A stretch of 64,000 nucleotides of DNA from Tanypteryx hageni (GCA_028673005.1 CM054118.1:58411338-58475337); one strand, 5' to 3'. Numbered from the stretch's first letter, positions 23,481-35,538 are shown. A program made the numbers and translations. Notes: a model not told the origin generated them from the letters alone.

Positions 23481-24300
23481 CGTGACAAGCGCACGCTTTT
23501 TCGGTCACGATAAAATAGAAGTATTGAAGGTGGGGTGTTATTTGGTTTGACAGACCGCGTGGATGAGACCCCCTTTTCATATCTTTCCTTTTTTTAATCT
23601 TTTCTCCTTCAACAAAAGATGACCCCCTCGCAAGGAGAATGCGAGCAACATCTAGCCGAAAGTTTCGTACGAGGTGCTAGAAAGAGAGAGCCTGAGCGAG
23701 AGAGAGAGGGCGAGAAACCGTTGGCTGTAAAAGGGATATATTCTCGCTTCTCTCACCTCTTCGCAACCCCTTTCCTACTTCCGCCTTTCCCCGCAGAGAG
23801 GGCGCAGCGGACGCACGGATACCCTTCCGTTTCCCAGGATACGGCCAAGGGGGAGGGAGAGGGTTTATTTTTTCAAAGAGGTAAAAAGGGTTTTCGTGGA
23901 GAGGTCCGAGGATAGGAAGACTCCCTTGAATGGACCGGACGCGTAATTCAGTCCGCTGCAGCTTGGTAGACAAAGGGAGTTTTATTGCCTCTCACCCTCA
24001 AATCATCAAAGGGATAAACTTGGAGGCGGGAGGGCGGAATGCGAGACTCGGACGGCAACGGAATGGACCGACTAGACTTCCCCCGCGAAACACACAAAAG
24101 GTTTTTTTTTAACGAAAATTCCGAACGCGAGATTTCGGATTCGAACCCCGCCGGAGGTGGTTTCCTCATCAAGAACTTAGGTCCTAAAACCAGGAAGGTT
24201 CTCTAGGTTGGATATTAGACGATGCGATAGTTTCACCATATGAACATCATTATATATAGACGTTTCTTACAGAGGAGGAGGAGGAGATAACATATAACAT
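23481..24300. other. CpG-retaining GA/CT-rich patch
   Basis: Composition shifts from the AT-rich surroundings to mixed sequence with GAGAGAG runs (23685-23705) and intact CpGs. Frames are open on both strands at once (23619-23915 plus, 23677-23973 minus), which argues against coding. A Pol III B-box-like word GGTTCGAATCC is on the minus strand at about 24129-24139, without a convincing A box. Confidence 0.35.
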
Positions 24301-24304
24301 ATAG

Positions 24305-25005
24305 GACACTAATGTTTAGGCACTTCCAGATGAGCTAGAGATGCTAAATTTTTTTCTTAGGTAGGATTTTATGCGAAACCGACTAGAAAAAACAAAAATC
24401 TTGAAAAAAATGCAACAATGCGGCCGCTAAAAAATCGCAATTCTTTAAAAAAAATTCAAGGTTTATGTATTTTCGAATGTGCTACGGAGCTGAAATTTTT
24501 TTAGCGGTAGGATTTGTAAAATAACGAAATAGGGATTATAGAAATTTTAATATTTTAATTTGTTTGGCAGTTAAAAATTCTTAAAATTTAAACAAATAGG
24601 TAGATACTTAGACACTACGCCGCAAGTTAGGGAGCTGAAATTTTTAAATTATTTAAAAGTTAATCAATGTAAACGAATAAACATTTCAATTTATCCATAA
24701 AACTGTTATTTTGGCTGTCATAAATTATTTAAATTTAATAAATTGGATAAATTATTTAAATTTAATAAATTAGATAAATGTTATTTCACTTTTAATTTTA
24801 CTATAAATTTAAAATTTGGCAGAAATGTGTGGCATTATTAACTCAATGTGGGAAAAGTATAATATTTCGAAAATTGCAAAAATTAGTGATTGTTTTACTC
24901 CATTATTGTTCCATAATGAAAAAACAAAAACCCGCCCAGAGGTGAAATCTTTAGAATTAAGGAAATATTCCTCATGAAATATCTCTCTGAAAATTAATGT
25001 TTTTT
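24305..25005. repeat. Dispersed repeat, copy 1 (longer)
   Basis: It matches 47275-47805 over most of its length: shared landmarks are AACCGACTAGAAAAA, CAATGCGG, GGCAGAAATGTGTGG and ATATCTCTCTGAAAA in the same order and orientation. The phrase GAGCTGAAATTTTT recurs inside at about 24488 and 24628, with a diverged form near 24335, hinting at an internal period of roughly 150 bp. No coding potential and no clear termini. Confidence 0.7.
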
Positions 25006-25168
25006 TCACCTTATACTAGTATACTATAAAGTAGTTGTAATCGAAAAATATTAAGTTTTAGTTGAAAATTCTTTGCGTGCTTTTGATTATGAATTTGGAA
25101 CGATGCGGTATTCATAGATATATGAGACGGAAAGCTTGTTTAGATAAAGAACTAAGTATTGAGTTCAA

Positions 25169-25342
25169 GGATGAACAAATAAAATAAAACTTTGTATCTT
25201 TCACAGCTTTTATTAGTCCAATACGACCAGGGCTTTTATGTGATACGTCTTCTTCAGGTGAAGATGATATATCGTTTCGAAATCCGGGTCGTATTGGAAT
25301 AATAAAAGCTGTGGAAAATAGTTTTATTTTATTTGTTCACCC
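25169..25342. repeat. Second palindromic (foldback) element
   Basis: Left arm 25169-25228 and right arm 25284-25342 are reverse complements with a few mismatches. The arms share TGAACAAATAAAATAAAAC, CACAGCTTTTATTA and CCAATACGACC. The spacer holds GTGAAGATGATATATCG-TTTCGAAA, similar to the CTGAAGA...GAAA motif of the 1.0-kb palindrome. No TSD found. Confidence 0.7.
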
Positions 25343-25349
25343 TGGAGTA

Positions 25350-26120
25350 GTTCCACAAGGTTACGCAACCTGGAATTTCCCTCCCCACTAAATATCGCAA
25401 ATAATTAGAGCTGCGATTGGTTTCGCATTCATTTCAATTTTAACTTAAAAATTAATATATTAATTAAATGAACGTTATAATTTTTTTAATTGTATAGGGA
25501 TGTTATTGTAAATTATCAAAGAGAAATAAGAGGGCAATCTTATGAAAAAAAGCCTTTTGTAATTTCCTACCCAAATTGCAAATTCCTGGCTTCTCCACTG
25601 CCCCTAAAGTTGCCATAAAAAGATTAGAGAAAACAGAAAAGTTATTTTTAAGAATGCCAAATAGGTGAATCAATACTAATGGGTCTACTCTGTAGCCAAA
25701 TAGCCTATCTGATTTTCGTATTTTTTCTGACTGCTGTAAGGACGTAGTTTTGTTAATCAGCTTGATTACACTTCATTATTACAGTACATAAACTGTAATA
25801 ATTGAGCAAAATAAAAATTTTAATTGGTGATTAAGGGAACTCCTGCAGCCTCAAAACGCGCAAATTAAATGCTTATTTCAGCTAAAGAGTAGTCACGCTC
25901 AACTCTGATTGATAAAGTATAATTAATTGAAATGCGCATTTGGTTTGTTCGAATATATTGTAGCTACAGGAGTGAATTTAATCATCTGTTGAATTATCAC
26001 TGCAGGGCTACCTAGGATTTAATGGGTTAGAATATAGCTACAGACCAGAGTCTCTAAATGTTAAAATGCGCCGCTGACCGAAATTGGTTTTTCAAATGTT
26101 CTATCACTCTTTTACTTATA
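25350..26120. other. AT-rich intergenic DNA
   Basis: Nothing recognised. Confidence 0.4.
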
Positions 26121-26298
26121 TCAGATGTCGGCAATATTATTTACACTGCGGGCCGCAATTGGTGACCACAAATTCTTTAATTCTTTGGCGGGCCGGACGT
26201 TACCAAGAGATTCTGTGGTGATATATGCAAAAATTAACATTTAAACATTTTCTAGCATTAACATTTCAATATTATCAGTTTTATTATAATATTTTGAA

Positions 26299-26300
<2 letters not shown>

Positions 26301-26334
<34 letters not shown>
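26301..26334. repeat. (AT)17 microsatellite
   Basis: Uninterrupted AT dinucleotides bounding the left side of the repeat unit at 26335-26517. Confidence 0.95.
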
Positions 26335-26338
<4 letters not shown>

Positions 26339-26516
26339 AAAATAGGAATATATGGAGAACCAGGTTTAACCAAGAATAATCACGGACCTGTCTACGGACA
26401 GACTACCTATGATGATGATGATATATGCCAACTTGGTCCCCTACTTGGTAAGTGTCCGCTGGGCTTCCTTCAACACCTTGTTGCCACCCTCATCACTACC
26501 TTTTCTTTTCCGGAAG

Positions 26517-26517
<1 letters not shown>
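26335..26517 (-). repeat. TA-flanked repeat unit, copy 1
   Basis: This unit lies between two TA arrays. Read on the minus strand it starts CTTCCGGAAAAGAAAAGGTA, then AACAAGGTGTTG, then CCCAGCGGACACTTACC; the 31.24-kb unit has the same order on the plus strand. Its far end, with AGAACCAGGTTTAACCAAGA and CTACGGACAG, also occurs alone at 27868-27936. Confidence 0.65.

Positions 26518-26584
<67 letters not shown>
26518..26584. repeat. (TA)33 microsatellite
   Basis: Uninterrupted TA dinucleotides. The 153-residue plus frame crossing it (26225-26686) owes its length to the two TA arrays. Confidence 0.95.
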
Positions 26585-26588
<4 letters not shown>

Positions 26589-26699
26589 CTAAATTTTATG
26601 GCTCGTATTTTGATTATAGCTTCGCGAGTCGCATAAAACGACCCGGGGGGGCACCCAAGACTATAGTTTGCCCGCGCACGACCTAAATTATAATTTTTT

Positions 26700-27867
26700 A
26701 TAATCGTTGATCAAATTACTTAAAAAATTACATTGGAAATTTTCTCATTTGATTTAGGCTCCTTATTCGGTTTCCTAAAGACTCAATTTGAAAATGTTAT
26801 TCATCGACCGAAATTACATTTTCTTAAACCGAGGGAAAACGCAAAATTTTCCCCGGCGCAAGTATCGCCTCTCTGCCGAATGTCGGCGAAATTATTGCGA
26901 ACCGATCTTCAAAGGGGACGGGTCTCGCGAAAGCGGGAGAACCGAGAAAAAAAATTTAATCACCGCCGATCGGCGCTTAAAGATTAGCCCCGATCCGGAT
27001 GACGACGACCAATGAAATAGAAGTTTTTTATCATCATTGCAATAAAAGAACGAGTCGAACGCGAGCGGCTAATTTCGCTGGCGTCTGGCCCGCATAGCGC
27101 CGCTCCCCTTTCGTAACCTTGAGCCAAATGAGGGGGAGAAAGGGAGCTTAGGACTCTATGGAGAGGATCCCGGGAGGACCAGTTCCAACCGATAATTGAC
27201 AATCGGTCGGACGTAAATCCGGGTATCGGCACGAAGCGGGCCGCTATGGGTCGGGAGAACCTTCAGGGAGGGAGGGAGCGAGAGGGTAGGAGGAGGAGAC
27301 GACGAAAAGGAAGCGGGGATAGGGACGAGGGTGAGAGGGGAGGGGATGGTAGGATGAGTGGGGGAAGGAAGGAGGGAGGGAAGGCTTTGGAATTCATCCC
27401 GCAGGAATCGAACGGTTTCCCGCTGGGAGTCTTTTGGGTTACATCGCCACGTAGCGGCAGCTCGTGCGATTCTCCAAAGTGGGGTTTGAAATTAAAAGTA
27501 CTCGAGAAAGAGGGAGGGACGTAAGGAACGGCGATTTGCGAATGATAGAGGATTGAGGGGTGATTGATGATCCGGAAATTTCTCGGAGTTGGGCGACGAA
27601 TTGGCTATGGACATACAACATGGACACTCGGGAAGAAAGGTATTTATACTTGTAATGTTTTGAAATGCGGGCATTGAGAAGAATGACAAAGATAAAATGG
27701 ACGGAGAGGATGACTGGATGGGACATTGCCCGGGGAGAGAGAGAGATAGAGAGCATGATTAAATCGTCCTTGAAGAATAATTGGAAGGAAAAAGAGAAAT
27801 GGGAAGAAAAAGGTTTGAAAAGAAATTAGAGCTACAAAGAAACGAAGAAGATTACGAAAGTGGGGGA
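26700..27867. other. CpG-retaining, G/A-rich patch
   Basis: 26860-27240 has many intact CpGs, and 27240-27390 is almost purely purine on the plus strand. Frames are open on both strands and look compositional. No recognised gene. Confidence 0.35.
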
Positions 27868-27936
27868 GTGTAGAGAACCAGGTTTAACCAAGAATTAATC
27901 ACAGACCTGCCTACGGACAGCTTACCCGTTATGATG
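27868..27936 (+). repeat. TA-flanked repeat family, partial copy
   Basis: AGAGAACCAGGTTTAACCAA and CCTACGGACAGC match 26355-26405 in order and spacing. Here no TA array borders the copy. Confidence 0.6.
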
Positions 27937-29700
27937 CTGGTATATTTGTATTCTGAAATGGTGGAGAGAAAATCTGAATGTATGAAAATGAGAATAAAAA
28001 AATCAAATGTAAATCTATGCGCAAAATAAGTACTTAAAATCAAATTAAAAAAATCAGTGCTTGGGTGTCTTTTGTCCACGATGGGTGAATACTACTACTG
28101 ATAATGGCTGTCTGGTAGCCAAAATGCGCATAATTTTATAGCTATTAGAGATACGCAAGAATTTTTCAGTTTGATTTATGAATATTAATTTTGTGAAACT
28201 ATTTTTAGCTCTAAGATTAGCTCCATAATTCTCTGTAGAATTAAGGTTTGTTCACGTTTCAAATAAATATACAAGCCACGAAATGTAAATTATTCATCTG
28301 AATACCTGTGCTGATCGAATAGCAATTTTAATGTATTATTTTTATATTTAGACCGCTAATAGAATATTATCCTCAAAATAATAAGGATCTAATCACCCAA
28401 GAAGCACCATTTAAAATTATCCTTTTGTTTTAGCGAGATGCTTTGTAGGAACAGGTCTGTCAATAGTTTCCATATTAAAATCACATAAGTTTATCACGCG
28501 AATACTTGGTACCGATTATTTTCACGTGCATGGTAAACGCTCGGACGTCGTGATTAAATTGTGAAAAAGTAAGATTTTATCCAGTGCTTTATGCAATAAA
28601 ACTATGCTCATCACGTACACATTGTCAGTTTTAAATTTGAAGTTTTAATGGCCCGATTTTTATTAAATTCTTAAGCATAAACTTTCGAATAATTGGATAA
28701 AGCCATTAAAGATTTCGCTTTCGCCTTTTTGCATAATTTACAAGGCGAAATTCGTAAAAAAATTAAAAAAAACCCGCTATTTGCAGTTTTTAATTCGAAA
28801 TTCTGGAAAGTGTATGTCAATTTAAAGAGAAAGTTTTCATATTTTTAAATCCGAGTTGCGCTTACCAAGAATTTGGTCTGTATTTTAAACGAAATAACGT
28901 TTCCACGATGTTTCATTTCTGAAAGTCAAGCTAAATATATATATATATATTTTCTCATTAATTAAAATAGTAAAATTCGTCGGTGGACCTATTTGCTAGT
29001 TTTTCTATTTCTAAACTTGCACGTTTTTCTCTTTTTTTGATATATTTTTATATATTTACGAGTTGAGCCACAAATACGCAATTATTGTGACGACAATGAG
29101 CTCTTCTTTAAAGAAAAACAGACAAGTGACGACGTTTAAGATAAAATATCCATAGCAAAGAAATATATCTACGTAGGAGAGATCATGTAAGGTAAGCTTG
29201 AAAACATAACGAGAAAATATAGGAGCATATTCTAGAAGTTTTAAAAATTTTCTTTTTTGCAGAAACGCCCGAGGTCGGGTAATATTTTTTTTGTAATTAC
29301 AAAAAAAAGATTTCGACGTTTTTTCCCGTAAAATCCGAGTCAACGACCCTGCAAATGTTTCTATCACAACAAAGAATTTACGAGTCGGGATTTTTTTTTG
29401 GTGTATTTTTATTTGTGAAAACATTGCTCCGTCCCTTAAACATTCCTGTTAAAGAGGTAATAGACTAGCGATTTTTAACGAAATCATCTCAAGATATAAA
29501 AATTATTTCTTTTTTTCGGCGAAAGACATTACGCGGGAAACTCTACGTCAGATAAATAAACCGAAATGTTTTAAAACTTGAACATCGTAGCGTACGCGGG
29601 GACGAGACTTATTCCTTCGGACGAAATGGATTTTATTACTCACCGAAAATTTCGTAACCAGTTACATATTTGTAGCGCGATTTATCGACGGAGATGATCA
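27937..29700. other. AT-rich intergenic DNA
   Basis: The longest frame is 122 residues on the minus strand (29056-29424, ATG start), with hydrophobic segments near its C terminus and no resemblance I can name. In AT-rich DNA such a length can arise by chance. Short (TA)n at about 28932-28949. Confidence 0.35.
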
Positions 29701-29742
29701 CGCGGTATTTATCAGAGAATGGCAATCGAGGGCTCGTCGTTT

Positions 29743-29753
29743 CCGCCATCTTG
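29743..29753 (-). promoter_or_regulatory. YY1/PHO-type site (candidate)
   Basis: The minus strand reads CAAGATGGCGG, the textbook YY1/Pleiohomeotic core (AAGATGGCGGC type). It lies in DNA that keeps CpGs and is followed by CT/GA runs at 30030-30180. Motif match only. Confidence 0.3.
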
Positions 29754-31176
29754 TGCCGATTATGCGACCCCTGCCGGTGCAAATTTTTTCCGAGCGAAAT
29801 GGAGGTCGTGATCTTTTTTTTACCATTTCTCGAATAGACGAGCTACTTTTCGCCATTTCCATCGCCGAAGTGGAACCGAAACTGGAAACCGTGGACCGAA
29901 AAAAACACGGGATCTTCGGTCGTTAATCGTCGGAAAGCGTGTAAAAAAAATCTCCAGCGATATTCGGGGCATTTTCGCCATATTCTAATTAAAAATACGA
30001 ACGAAACTATTTATTTTAATTGGGCTAATTTTCTCCCTTTCTCTCTCGCTTCCTCTCACTCTCTCTCGATATTATTTATTCGATAAAAACACACACACTC
30101 GCTAACCCTCTCTCTCCATCTCTGCTCTGAAATAAAAATATTTCTTTGAGTCAAGAACATCGAGAGAGGAGAAAGAGAGAGGGATGAGAGTTACACGTAT
30201 AATGCAACCGATTCACAGCCTCTGTAAAAGAGAATGTGCAGAGGACGGAGAGAAAGGGAAGGGGGAAGAGAGTTGCTTCAATTTGGAACGCGTAACTCAG
30301 CTCCTAAATGAACCCAAATTACTTGGCAGCGAGGGACTCCGCCTAAACCATCCGCTGAAAAATCCGCTATCCCATCCCACCTCAAATACCCATCTCTCCA
30401 CCTCGGCCCCCGAACTCTCCGCCACCCGCTCTGCACACCGGCGACTACAGCCATTCCCAAAAACTCCAGCTCTCTCTCTTTCTCTCTCTCCCACTCCGTT
30501 CCTTTTACAAAATCCTCTCTCCTCTCCCTTTCATCGAACCTACCCATCCCCGAAATGCGAAAAAAAACCTCCTCCACCCCCACCACCGCATCTCGTCGCC
30601 GCTAGATGGCAGGCACTCCGCCCAATTCAAATTCTGCCTTCGAAACCAGTGGAGCGGGTCACGCCCAAGCGGTCGTTATCCTTGCTAGGAAGGGATATCG
30701 GTTACGACGGTGTGCGGAGGACGGATGGGAGGGGTGGAGGTGGGGAGGGAGGAGGGGGCGTGGGTGTAGTAGGAAGAGGAGGCGTAGGAATCAGCGGAAA
30801 CTGGAAGAGAGACCTGGAAAAAATGGGACGGCTGAGGGAAGGGTTTTTTTTTCAGGGAGCGGTTTTGATGGGGAGAGGGGTTGATGGGGGGGGGGGGGAG
30901 GAAGTGTGGGAAAAGGGGCGTAGAGTTGAGGGGAGGAGCAGGACAAGGTATAGGGGGATCGGTGTGGGAGGATGCTATACGTTGAGGGAAGGTATGGGGA
31001 GACGGGGGGTAAGAAGGTGATCCTCTTCAGCATGAGGAAGGTGGGATGGGGGAAGCGGATGTGGAGGATGTGGTAGAGAGCAGGAGTAGGAGGATAAGAA
31101 AACGGAAATTAGGGAAAGAATGAAGGGTGTGGAAAGGAGCATGTTGACGTCACTCCCTTCGGTTAGGTGTAGATGG

Positions 31177-31183
<7 letters not shown>
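29754..31183. other. CpG-retaining region with GA/CT runs and low-complexity frames
   Basis: CTCTCTCG runs at 30035-30120 and GAGAGAGG at 30160-30182 resemble GAGA-factor target sequence. A 278-residue ATG frame (30184-31020) covers the region, but its second half is Gly/Arg repeat translation, its middle is Ser/Pro-rich, and minus frames overlap it throughout. I judge it unlikely to be a gene. A CRE-like TGACGTCA lies at 31145-31152. Confidence 0.4.
30599..30612 (+). promoter_or_regulatory. CTCF-type site (candidate)
   Basis: CCGCTAGATGGCAG fits the CTCF core consensus CCASYAGRKGGCRS at all but the first S/A wobble positions. CTCF is conserved in bilaterians. A motif match is expected by chance at low frequency, so occupancy is unknown. 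Confidence 0.3.

Positions 31184-31243
<60 letters not shown>
31184..31243. repeat. (TA)n microsatellite
   Basis: About 29 TA units; left border of the second TA-flanked unit. Confidence 0.95.
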
Positions 31244-31244
<1 letters not shown>

Positions 31245-31457
31245 CAACTTGCGGAAAAGGAAAGGTAAAATAGATATATGGATGTCAACAAGGTGTTGGG
31301 ATGAGGAAACCCAGTGAGCACTCACCAATCAGACGACTTCAGGTTGGCGAGGCCCCGGGGATGTCGAAGCGGCACACGTAAAATAACACAAAAACAGAAA
31401 CATCACAAACGTAAAGCTTTCGGAACTACTCCTTCTTCAGCTACAGAGAGAGAACAT

Positions 31458-31460
<3 letters not shown>
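31244..31460 (+). repeat. TA-flanked repeat unit, copy 2
   Basis: Starts CAACTTGCGGAAAAGGAAAG, then CAACAAGGTGTTGGGATG, then CCCAGTGAGCACTCACC: the same order as the 26.3-kb unit in the opposite orientation. Its right part differs: on the minus strand 31440-31418 reads CTGAAGAAGGAGTAGTTCC then GAAAGC, a hammerhead-core-like arrangement also seen at 48882-48859. Confidence 0.65.
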
Positions 31461-31522
<62 letters not shown>

Positions 31523-31531
31523 CACACACAC
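31461..31531. repeat. (TA)n then (CA)n microsatellite
   Basis: About 30 TA units with one interruption, running into CACACACA. Confidence 0.95.
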
Positions 31532-33408
31532 CCTGCATGCAAACAAAAGGAGAGGAATGGAATAGGAGAGAGATACAAACGAACAGACGGAATCTCGCGG
31601 GTGGTTTTCTAAAAAAAACATTTACTTGATGTCGGGAGATGAAAAAAATGTCGACATTGCGTCGTTCAACACCAGGCGATAAGACAAACTAAAACGATAA
31701 TCGGCAGCTGTTCGTTTTTTCTCCCGACGGGAAAACATCGCTATTGGTTGACGAACGATCTCATCCATTTGATCGCGATTTGTTTTTGTATTTTTTTGTT
31801 TTTGGTCTGTTCCTGTTAACAAAGGTCGCGCGCATTTTGGAAGACTCGCGGATGAGAAATAATTGGAAGGATTGTAGCTTATTATTCTTTCGGAACTGCT
31901 CTCCGTGCTGTCGCGCACGTTTAAAAGATGGCGAACAATGAATTTCGTTGTTATTCATATGTGATAAAGTCATATTAGGATTTAAATTCAATCGCGAAAA
32001 ATATCGAGCCCGCCTCGTCGCCGAAATCCAACTGATGACAAAAATAACTCCTAAAGTCACACGTTAATTGAGAAAAAGGATGGGAAATTACGATGCTATG
32101 CAGGCTTCCTCAGCGGCGTTTCCTTTTTAACAAATTGACCCGGAGAATAGCGGAGCAGTATCCGAAATGCGCATCTAGTTACTTCAACCGTTTTGAGGTC
32201 ATATGAGTTATGTTGATTTTCAATTTGATATTTACATCGGAACGCAATTGGGCAATAATACCTACAACAAGTATAAATTGTGCGTATGCAATGTTTGACT
32301 GAACTCTGTGCAATGACTCAATGTCGAGCCAAAATTCAAAATTCGGAATGGATCTTTAAGGAAATGTAGAGGTGAAATTTCACCGGTGAATTTTCTATAA
32401 ACCAGCTAGTCACTTTTCAAACCGTTTCGAAATATCAAATGTTATGTAAATATTCTGAAACTCGTTCAATTACGCATTATGACAATTGGAAAAATACCTG
32501 TCTTACTGATATTTTTGTATAATTAATCGACAGCTGTTTGCCAGATAAATGACATTATAAAAACCTTTACCACGGTCTTTATTTTGATTAAAATTTTTTA
32601 AAACTCTATTTTGTGAGAACTATAACAGGGCAATCTTATATTCGCTTTGGCGAACAATAAAAGTCACTACCGGGAGCTAAAACAACGTCAGCTTTTATTC
32701 TCGAATACTTGAAAACACAGGATTAATTTTATCAGTCGATTATAAACGTTATCGAAACTGAATTCGAAGTATATTTTTGCACGAATATGTCATGAAAAGG
32801 TGAACTTTAGATATTTTTTGCGAGCGGCATTGATTTAATCGTTATATCAAGAACAGTTTTCAAAATATAACCAGACGCATTCGTATTAAGAATTAAATCA
32901 CGCGCAAATCATCGCCGTTTTTCATTAATATTCGCTCCGTTACCGGGATATCTAATTGCCATTCACGACGACGATAAAGTGCGCATGTAAAATTCATTAT
33001 TTTGATCAAAAATATTTCCATTTTATTTCAGCATTAAACATTTGGTTAACCCGAGAACAAAAAAGCTTTTTTTTGCTAATTAATCACCTATATTTGACGA
33101 AAAAATAACAAATTTAAATTTACATGTTGGTTAATCGGTACTTTTGTGACAATATGTACAAAATATTTCAAATCACAATAGAGAATTATCGAGATATTCC
33201 TGTGGCTCGAATTGACACAAAAGGTATCTCCAATAGCCGTTAAACGACGATGAATATCACATTCGAATTTGTTTTCTACAAAGCAGCCGTAATCAGCAGT
33301 AACCACACACGATTCTTTTAGAATCTGCCTTTGCATTGTATTTTGCCTATTATAAAATATTTTCCATAATATGAACTTAATATAAAAAATTGAAAATTCT
33401 AAATAATT
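31532..33408. other. Intergenic DNA
   Basis: No gene or mobile element recognised. AAGATGGCGAAC at 31926 is a weaker YY1/PHO-like word. The rest is AT-rich with scattered CpGs. Confidence 0.4.
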
Positions 33409-33705
33409 GGGTTGCGGTGGCAGAGTGGTTAAGAGCGTTAGCCTTCCACGCAGCGGTTCTAGATTCGAATCAGGTAGAGGTCGGATTTTTCAACCTTGGG
33501 ATCGTGCCGTCCCCAACTTGTGTGGTTTGTGGACACCGCGCAAGTCAGCGTTCCGTCCTTCGGAAGAGACGTTAAGCTGTTGGCCCCCTTGGTGCTCTTC
33601 GTAAAGAGTACTCCAATGCCGGCACCGGATTTCCCTCCTCCCTTGCGAGTGTGTTCGGTGTGGAAGGAGTTATGGCTGTAATAATACAAGAGGTTGCTTA
33701 CCCAT
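33409..33705 (+). mobile_element. tRNA-derived SINE, type-II tRNA-like head
   Basis: The head has a Pol III A box within GTGGCAGAGTGGTTAAGAGC (33417) and a B box in GATTCGAATCAGG (33462), with the spacing of a Ser/Leu-like tRNA. The body (GTGTGGTTTG, CACCGCGCAA, GCCGGCACCGGATTTCCCTC) is shared with the SINE at 52994-53290. The 3' end is A-rich (about 33690-33710). I find no clear TSD, so this copy is probably older. The several short frames across it come from its GC content. Confidence 0.8.
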
Positions 33706-35530
33706 AAATAAAAATAACAACTTTAAATACTTGTTTTAGGAATCTATAATAACCATAAAAACGCTTGTTTTATAACCTTGTTGAGGCTTTTGTAGACGCT
33801 CAAGACAAATACTTATAAAATTTCAGTTGTTGACATTTATGTGCTTATTCTGGAATTTGTTTTCAACCATATGATGACCTCAATAATTCTCCGGTGGGAA
33901 AAATATCTTGGCGATAAACTCCAATATATTCCGTTTTACGAGTAAAAAAACAAGTGCTCGGGACAAAAAAACTAGGCTGAGATACCCATTCGGAAACGAG
34001 ATTGAGACGAGTGGTAGTTTCCGCGGCGACGTGTATATGGGACGAGAGAAAAAGAGACGGCAAATTTCTCTCTATCTCCGCGAAGTGTGATTGAGATGAC
34101 GCCTGTGATATTGAGCGTAACTGGACGACGTAATCGTCTTCAATGGTCGATTCAATCTCTCCGCCGTACAATCGATAGCCAACTATTTCTTCCGAACCAT
34201 CCGTTCCATTCTTCTTCTCCTCCTTTCGCGCCTTTTCCTCTCTTTCTCCCTCTCTCTTTCTGCGCGGCGTCGTCTCTAGCCGTTTACATTCCCCCCTCCC
34301 TAGCTCCCGCATTCCTCCTTTTTTCCCTTCTAAATTCTACAAAAACTCTCGGAGAGAGAGAGAGAGAGAGAAGAGGACGATTGCCATCCTCTGTCCTCCA
34401 AAACCGCGCCATTCTCGGAGCAAATAAAGAGTTTTCGGGGGAAAGGAAACGAAGGGAAAGGGAGAATATATTCCGCCTTCTTTTCTCCGGACCGCCGGGA
34501 AGAAAAAGATATACTGCTTTGAGTCATTGCAATGTCCTCGACCCTTCAAATCCAGACCTCAAGATAGGGGAGAAAAATTGACGATATTTACTTTTTTCTT
34601 GAGCATAATTCGTGCCGTTCTATTATTCCTTTCTTTAATGGAAAGTATCGTTCCAGGGAAAAGTTTTTGTGAGACTTTTACGATCGCAAATGACCAATGG
34701 TCAGGCAACAACGAGTTGCCGAATGTGAGGAGGGTTGTTAGATGCCGTAGAGCCAGTTATTTCGGATTGAAAAGCTTGTCTGATATTTTTTTTTTCAATT
34801 TATGTATTTTGATAAGAGTGATGTACGGAATTTCAATTTTCTAGATGAGGCTATTAAAAGTTTGTCTGAAAAATAAAAATATATAATAGGGATATCTCGA
34901 TGGAAATGCCGTTAAAAAGTTTTCTAAATAAAAATGTAGTTTAAAAAATCTGTATTGTAGTAACAGTTCTGTGTGTAAACCAAACTTGTTTAAATACTCC
35001 ACAAATGTTGTACACTAGTTTATGCATAAGGATTATTAACTCTCAAATGGTCATTTACGAGGGATCATAAAAAATAGAATACTTTATTTATTGCCATTTT
35101 TTGAGAGTTGGTGAGGGAAAAGGAGAAATATCTCTGGCGAATACTTGATAGATATTTAGTTCCATATCAAAATGAAGGGGTTCATGATCGAGTGTGTTTA
35201 TTGCTATGATGAAAGGTCCTGTTCGATATACCTGCTTTGATTAAAAAAAATGGATGAGTGCGTTAGTAATAAACCTACGTTTAAATTTTTCGTATTTGGC
35301 CCTTAAGCAAAAATTTTCAGTTATCGCGACAAGTTTTAAAACAAATGACGGACAAATTCTCAAAGCGAAACTTGAAAAATTTCATCTGGTGGTGAAGCAA
35401 AAAAGGTTTAACCAAGCATTCTAAATACGGATATTATAAATGAGCGCAATGCGCCAAACGTAAATTATCTTTTGTCGTAATTTAACTGGGCTCTCTGGTT
35501 ATCCGAGGCGTTTCGTCAATTCGGCGAAGA
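33706..35530. other. Intergenic DNA with a CpG/GA-rich patch
   Basis: 33900-34600 is less AT-rich, with CT-rich (34200-34325) and GAGAGAGA (34353-34371) runs; frames of 149-164 residues are open on opposite strands and are not credible. 34600-35530 is AT-rich with nothing recognised. Confidence 0.4.
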
Positions 35531-35538
35531 GTTTCGAC

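Larger units (their letters stand above)
26121..26686. mobile_element. Probable hAT-type MITE expanded by TA arrays
   Basis: Left part CAGATGTCGGCAATATT followed by GCGGGCCGCAATTGG (26150) and GCGGGCCGGACG (26190); right part with GTCGCATAAAACGACCC and GTTTGCCCGCGC. Such GGGCCGC and CGCATAAAACGACCC boxes are usual near hAT MITE ends, and the right part resembles that of the MITE at 50827-51150. Two (TA)n arrays and another repeat have entered it. Exact ends and TSD are not established. Confidence 0.45.

Noticed and set aside
24129..24139. tRNA gene from B-box word GGTTCGAATCC (minus)
   Set aside because: No acceptor stem, D arm or anticodon stem could be folded around it.
25251..25276. Hammerhead ribozyme in the second palindrome
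   Set aside because: The core reads GTGAAGA rather than CTGANGA on plus, and no GAAA follows at the right distance on minus.
26225..26686. 153-residue frame
   Set aside because: Its length comes from two TA arrays that read as Tyr-Ile repeats.
30184..31020. 278-residue ATG frame
   Set aside because: Its C-terminal part is Gly/Arg-rich translation of G-rich repeats, several minus frames overlap it, and no domain is visible.
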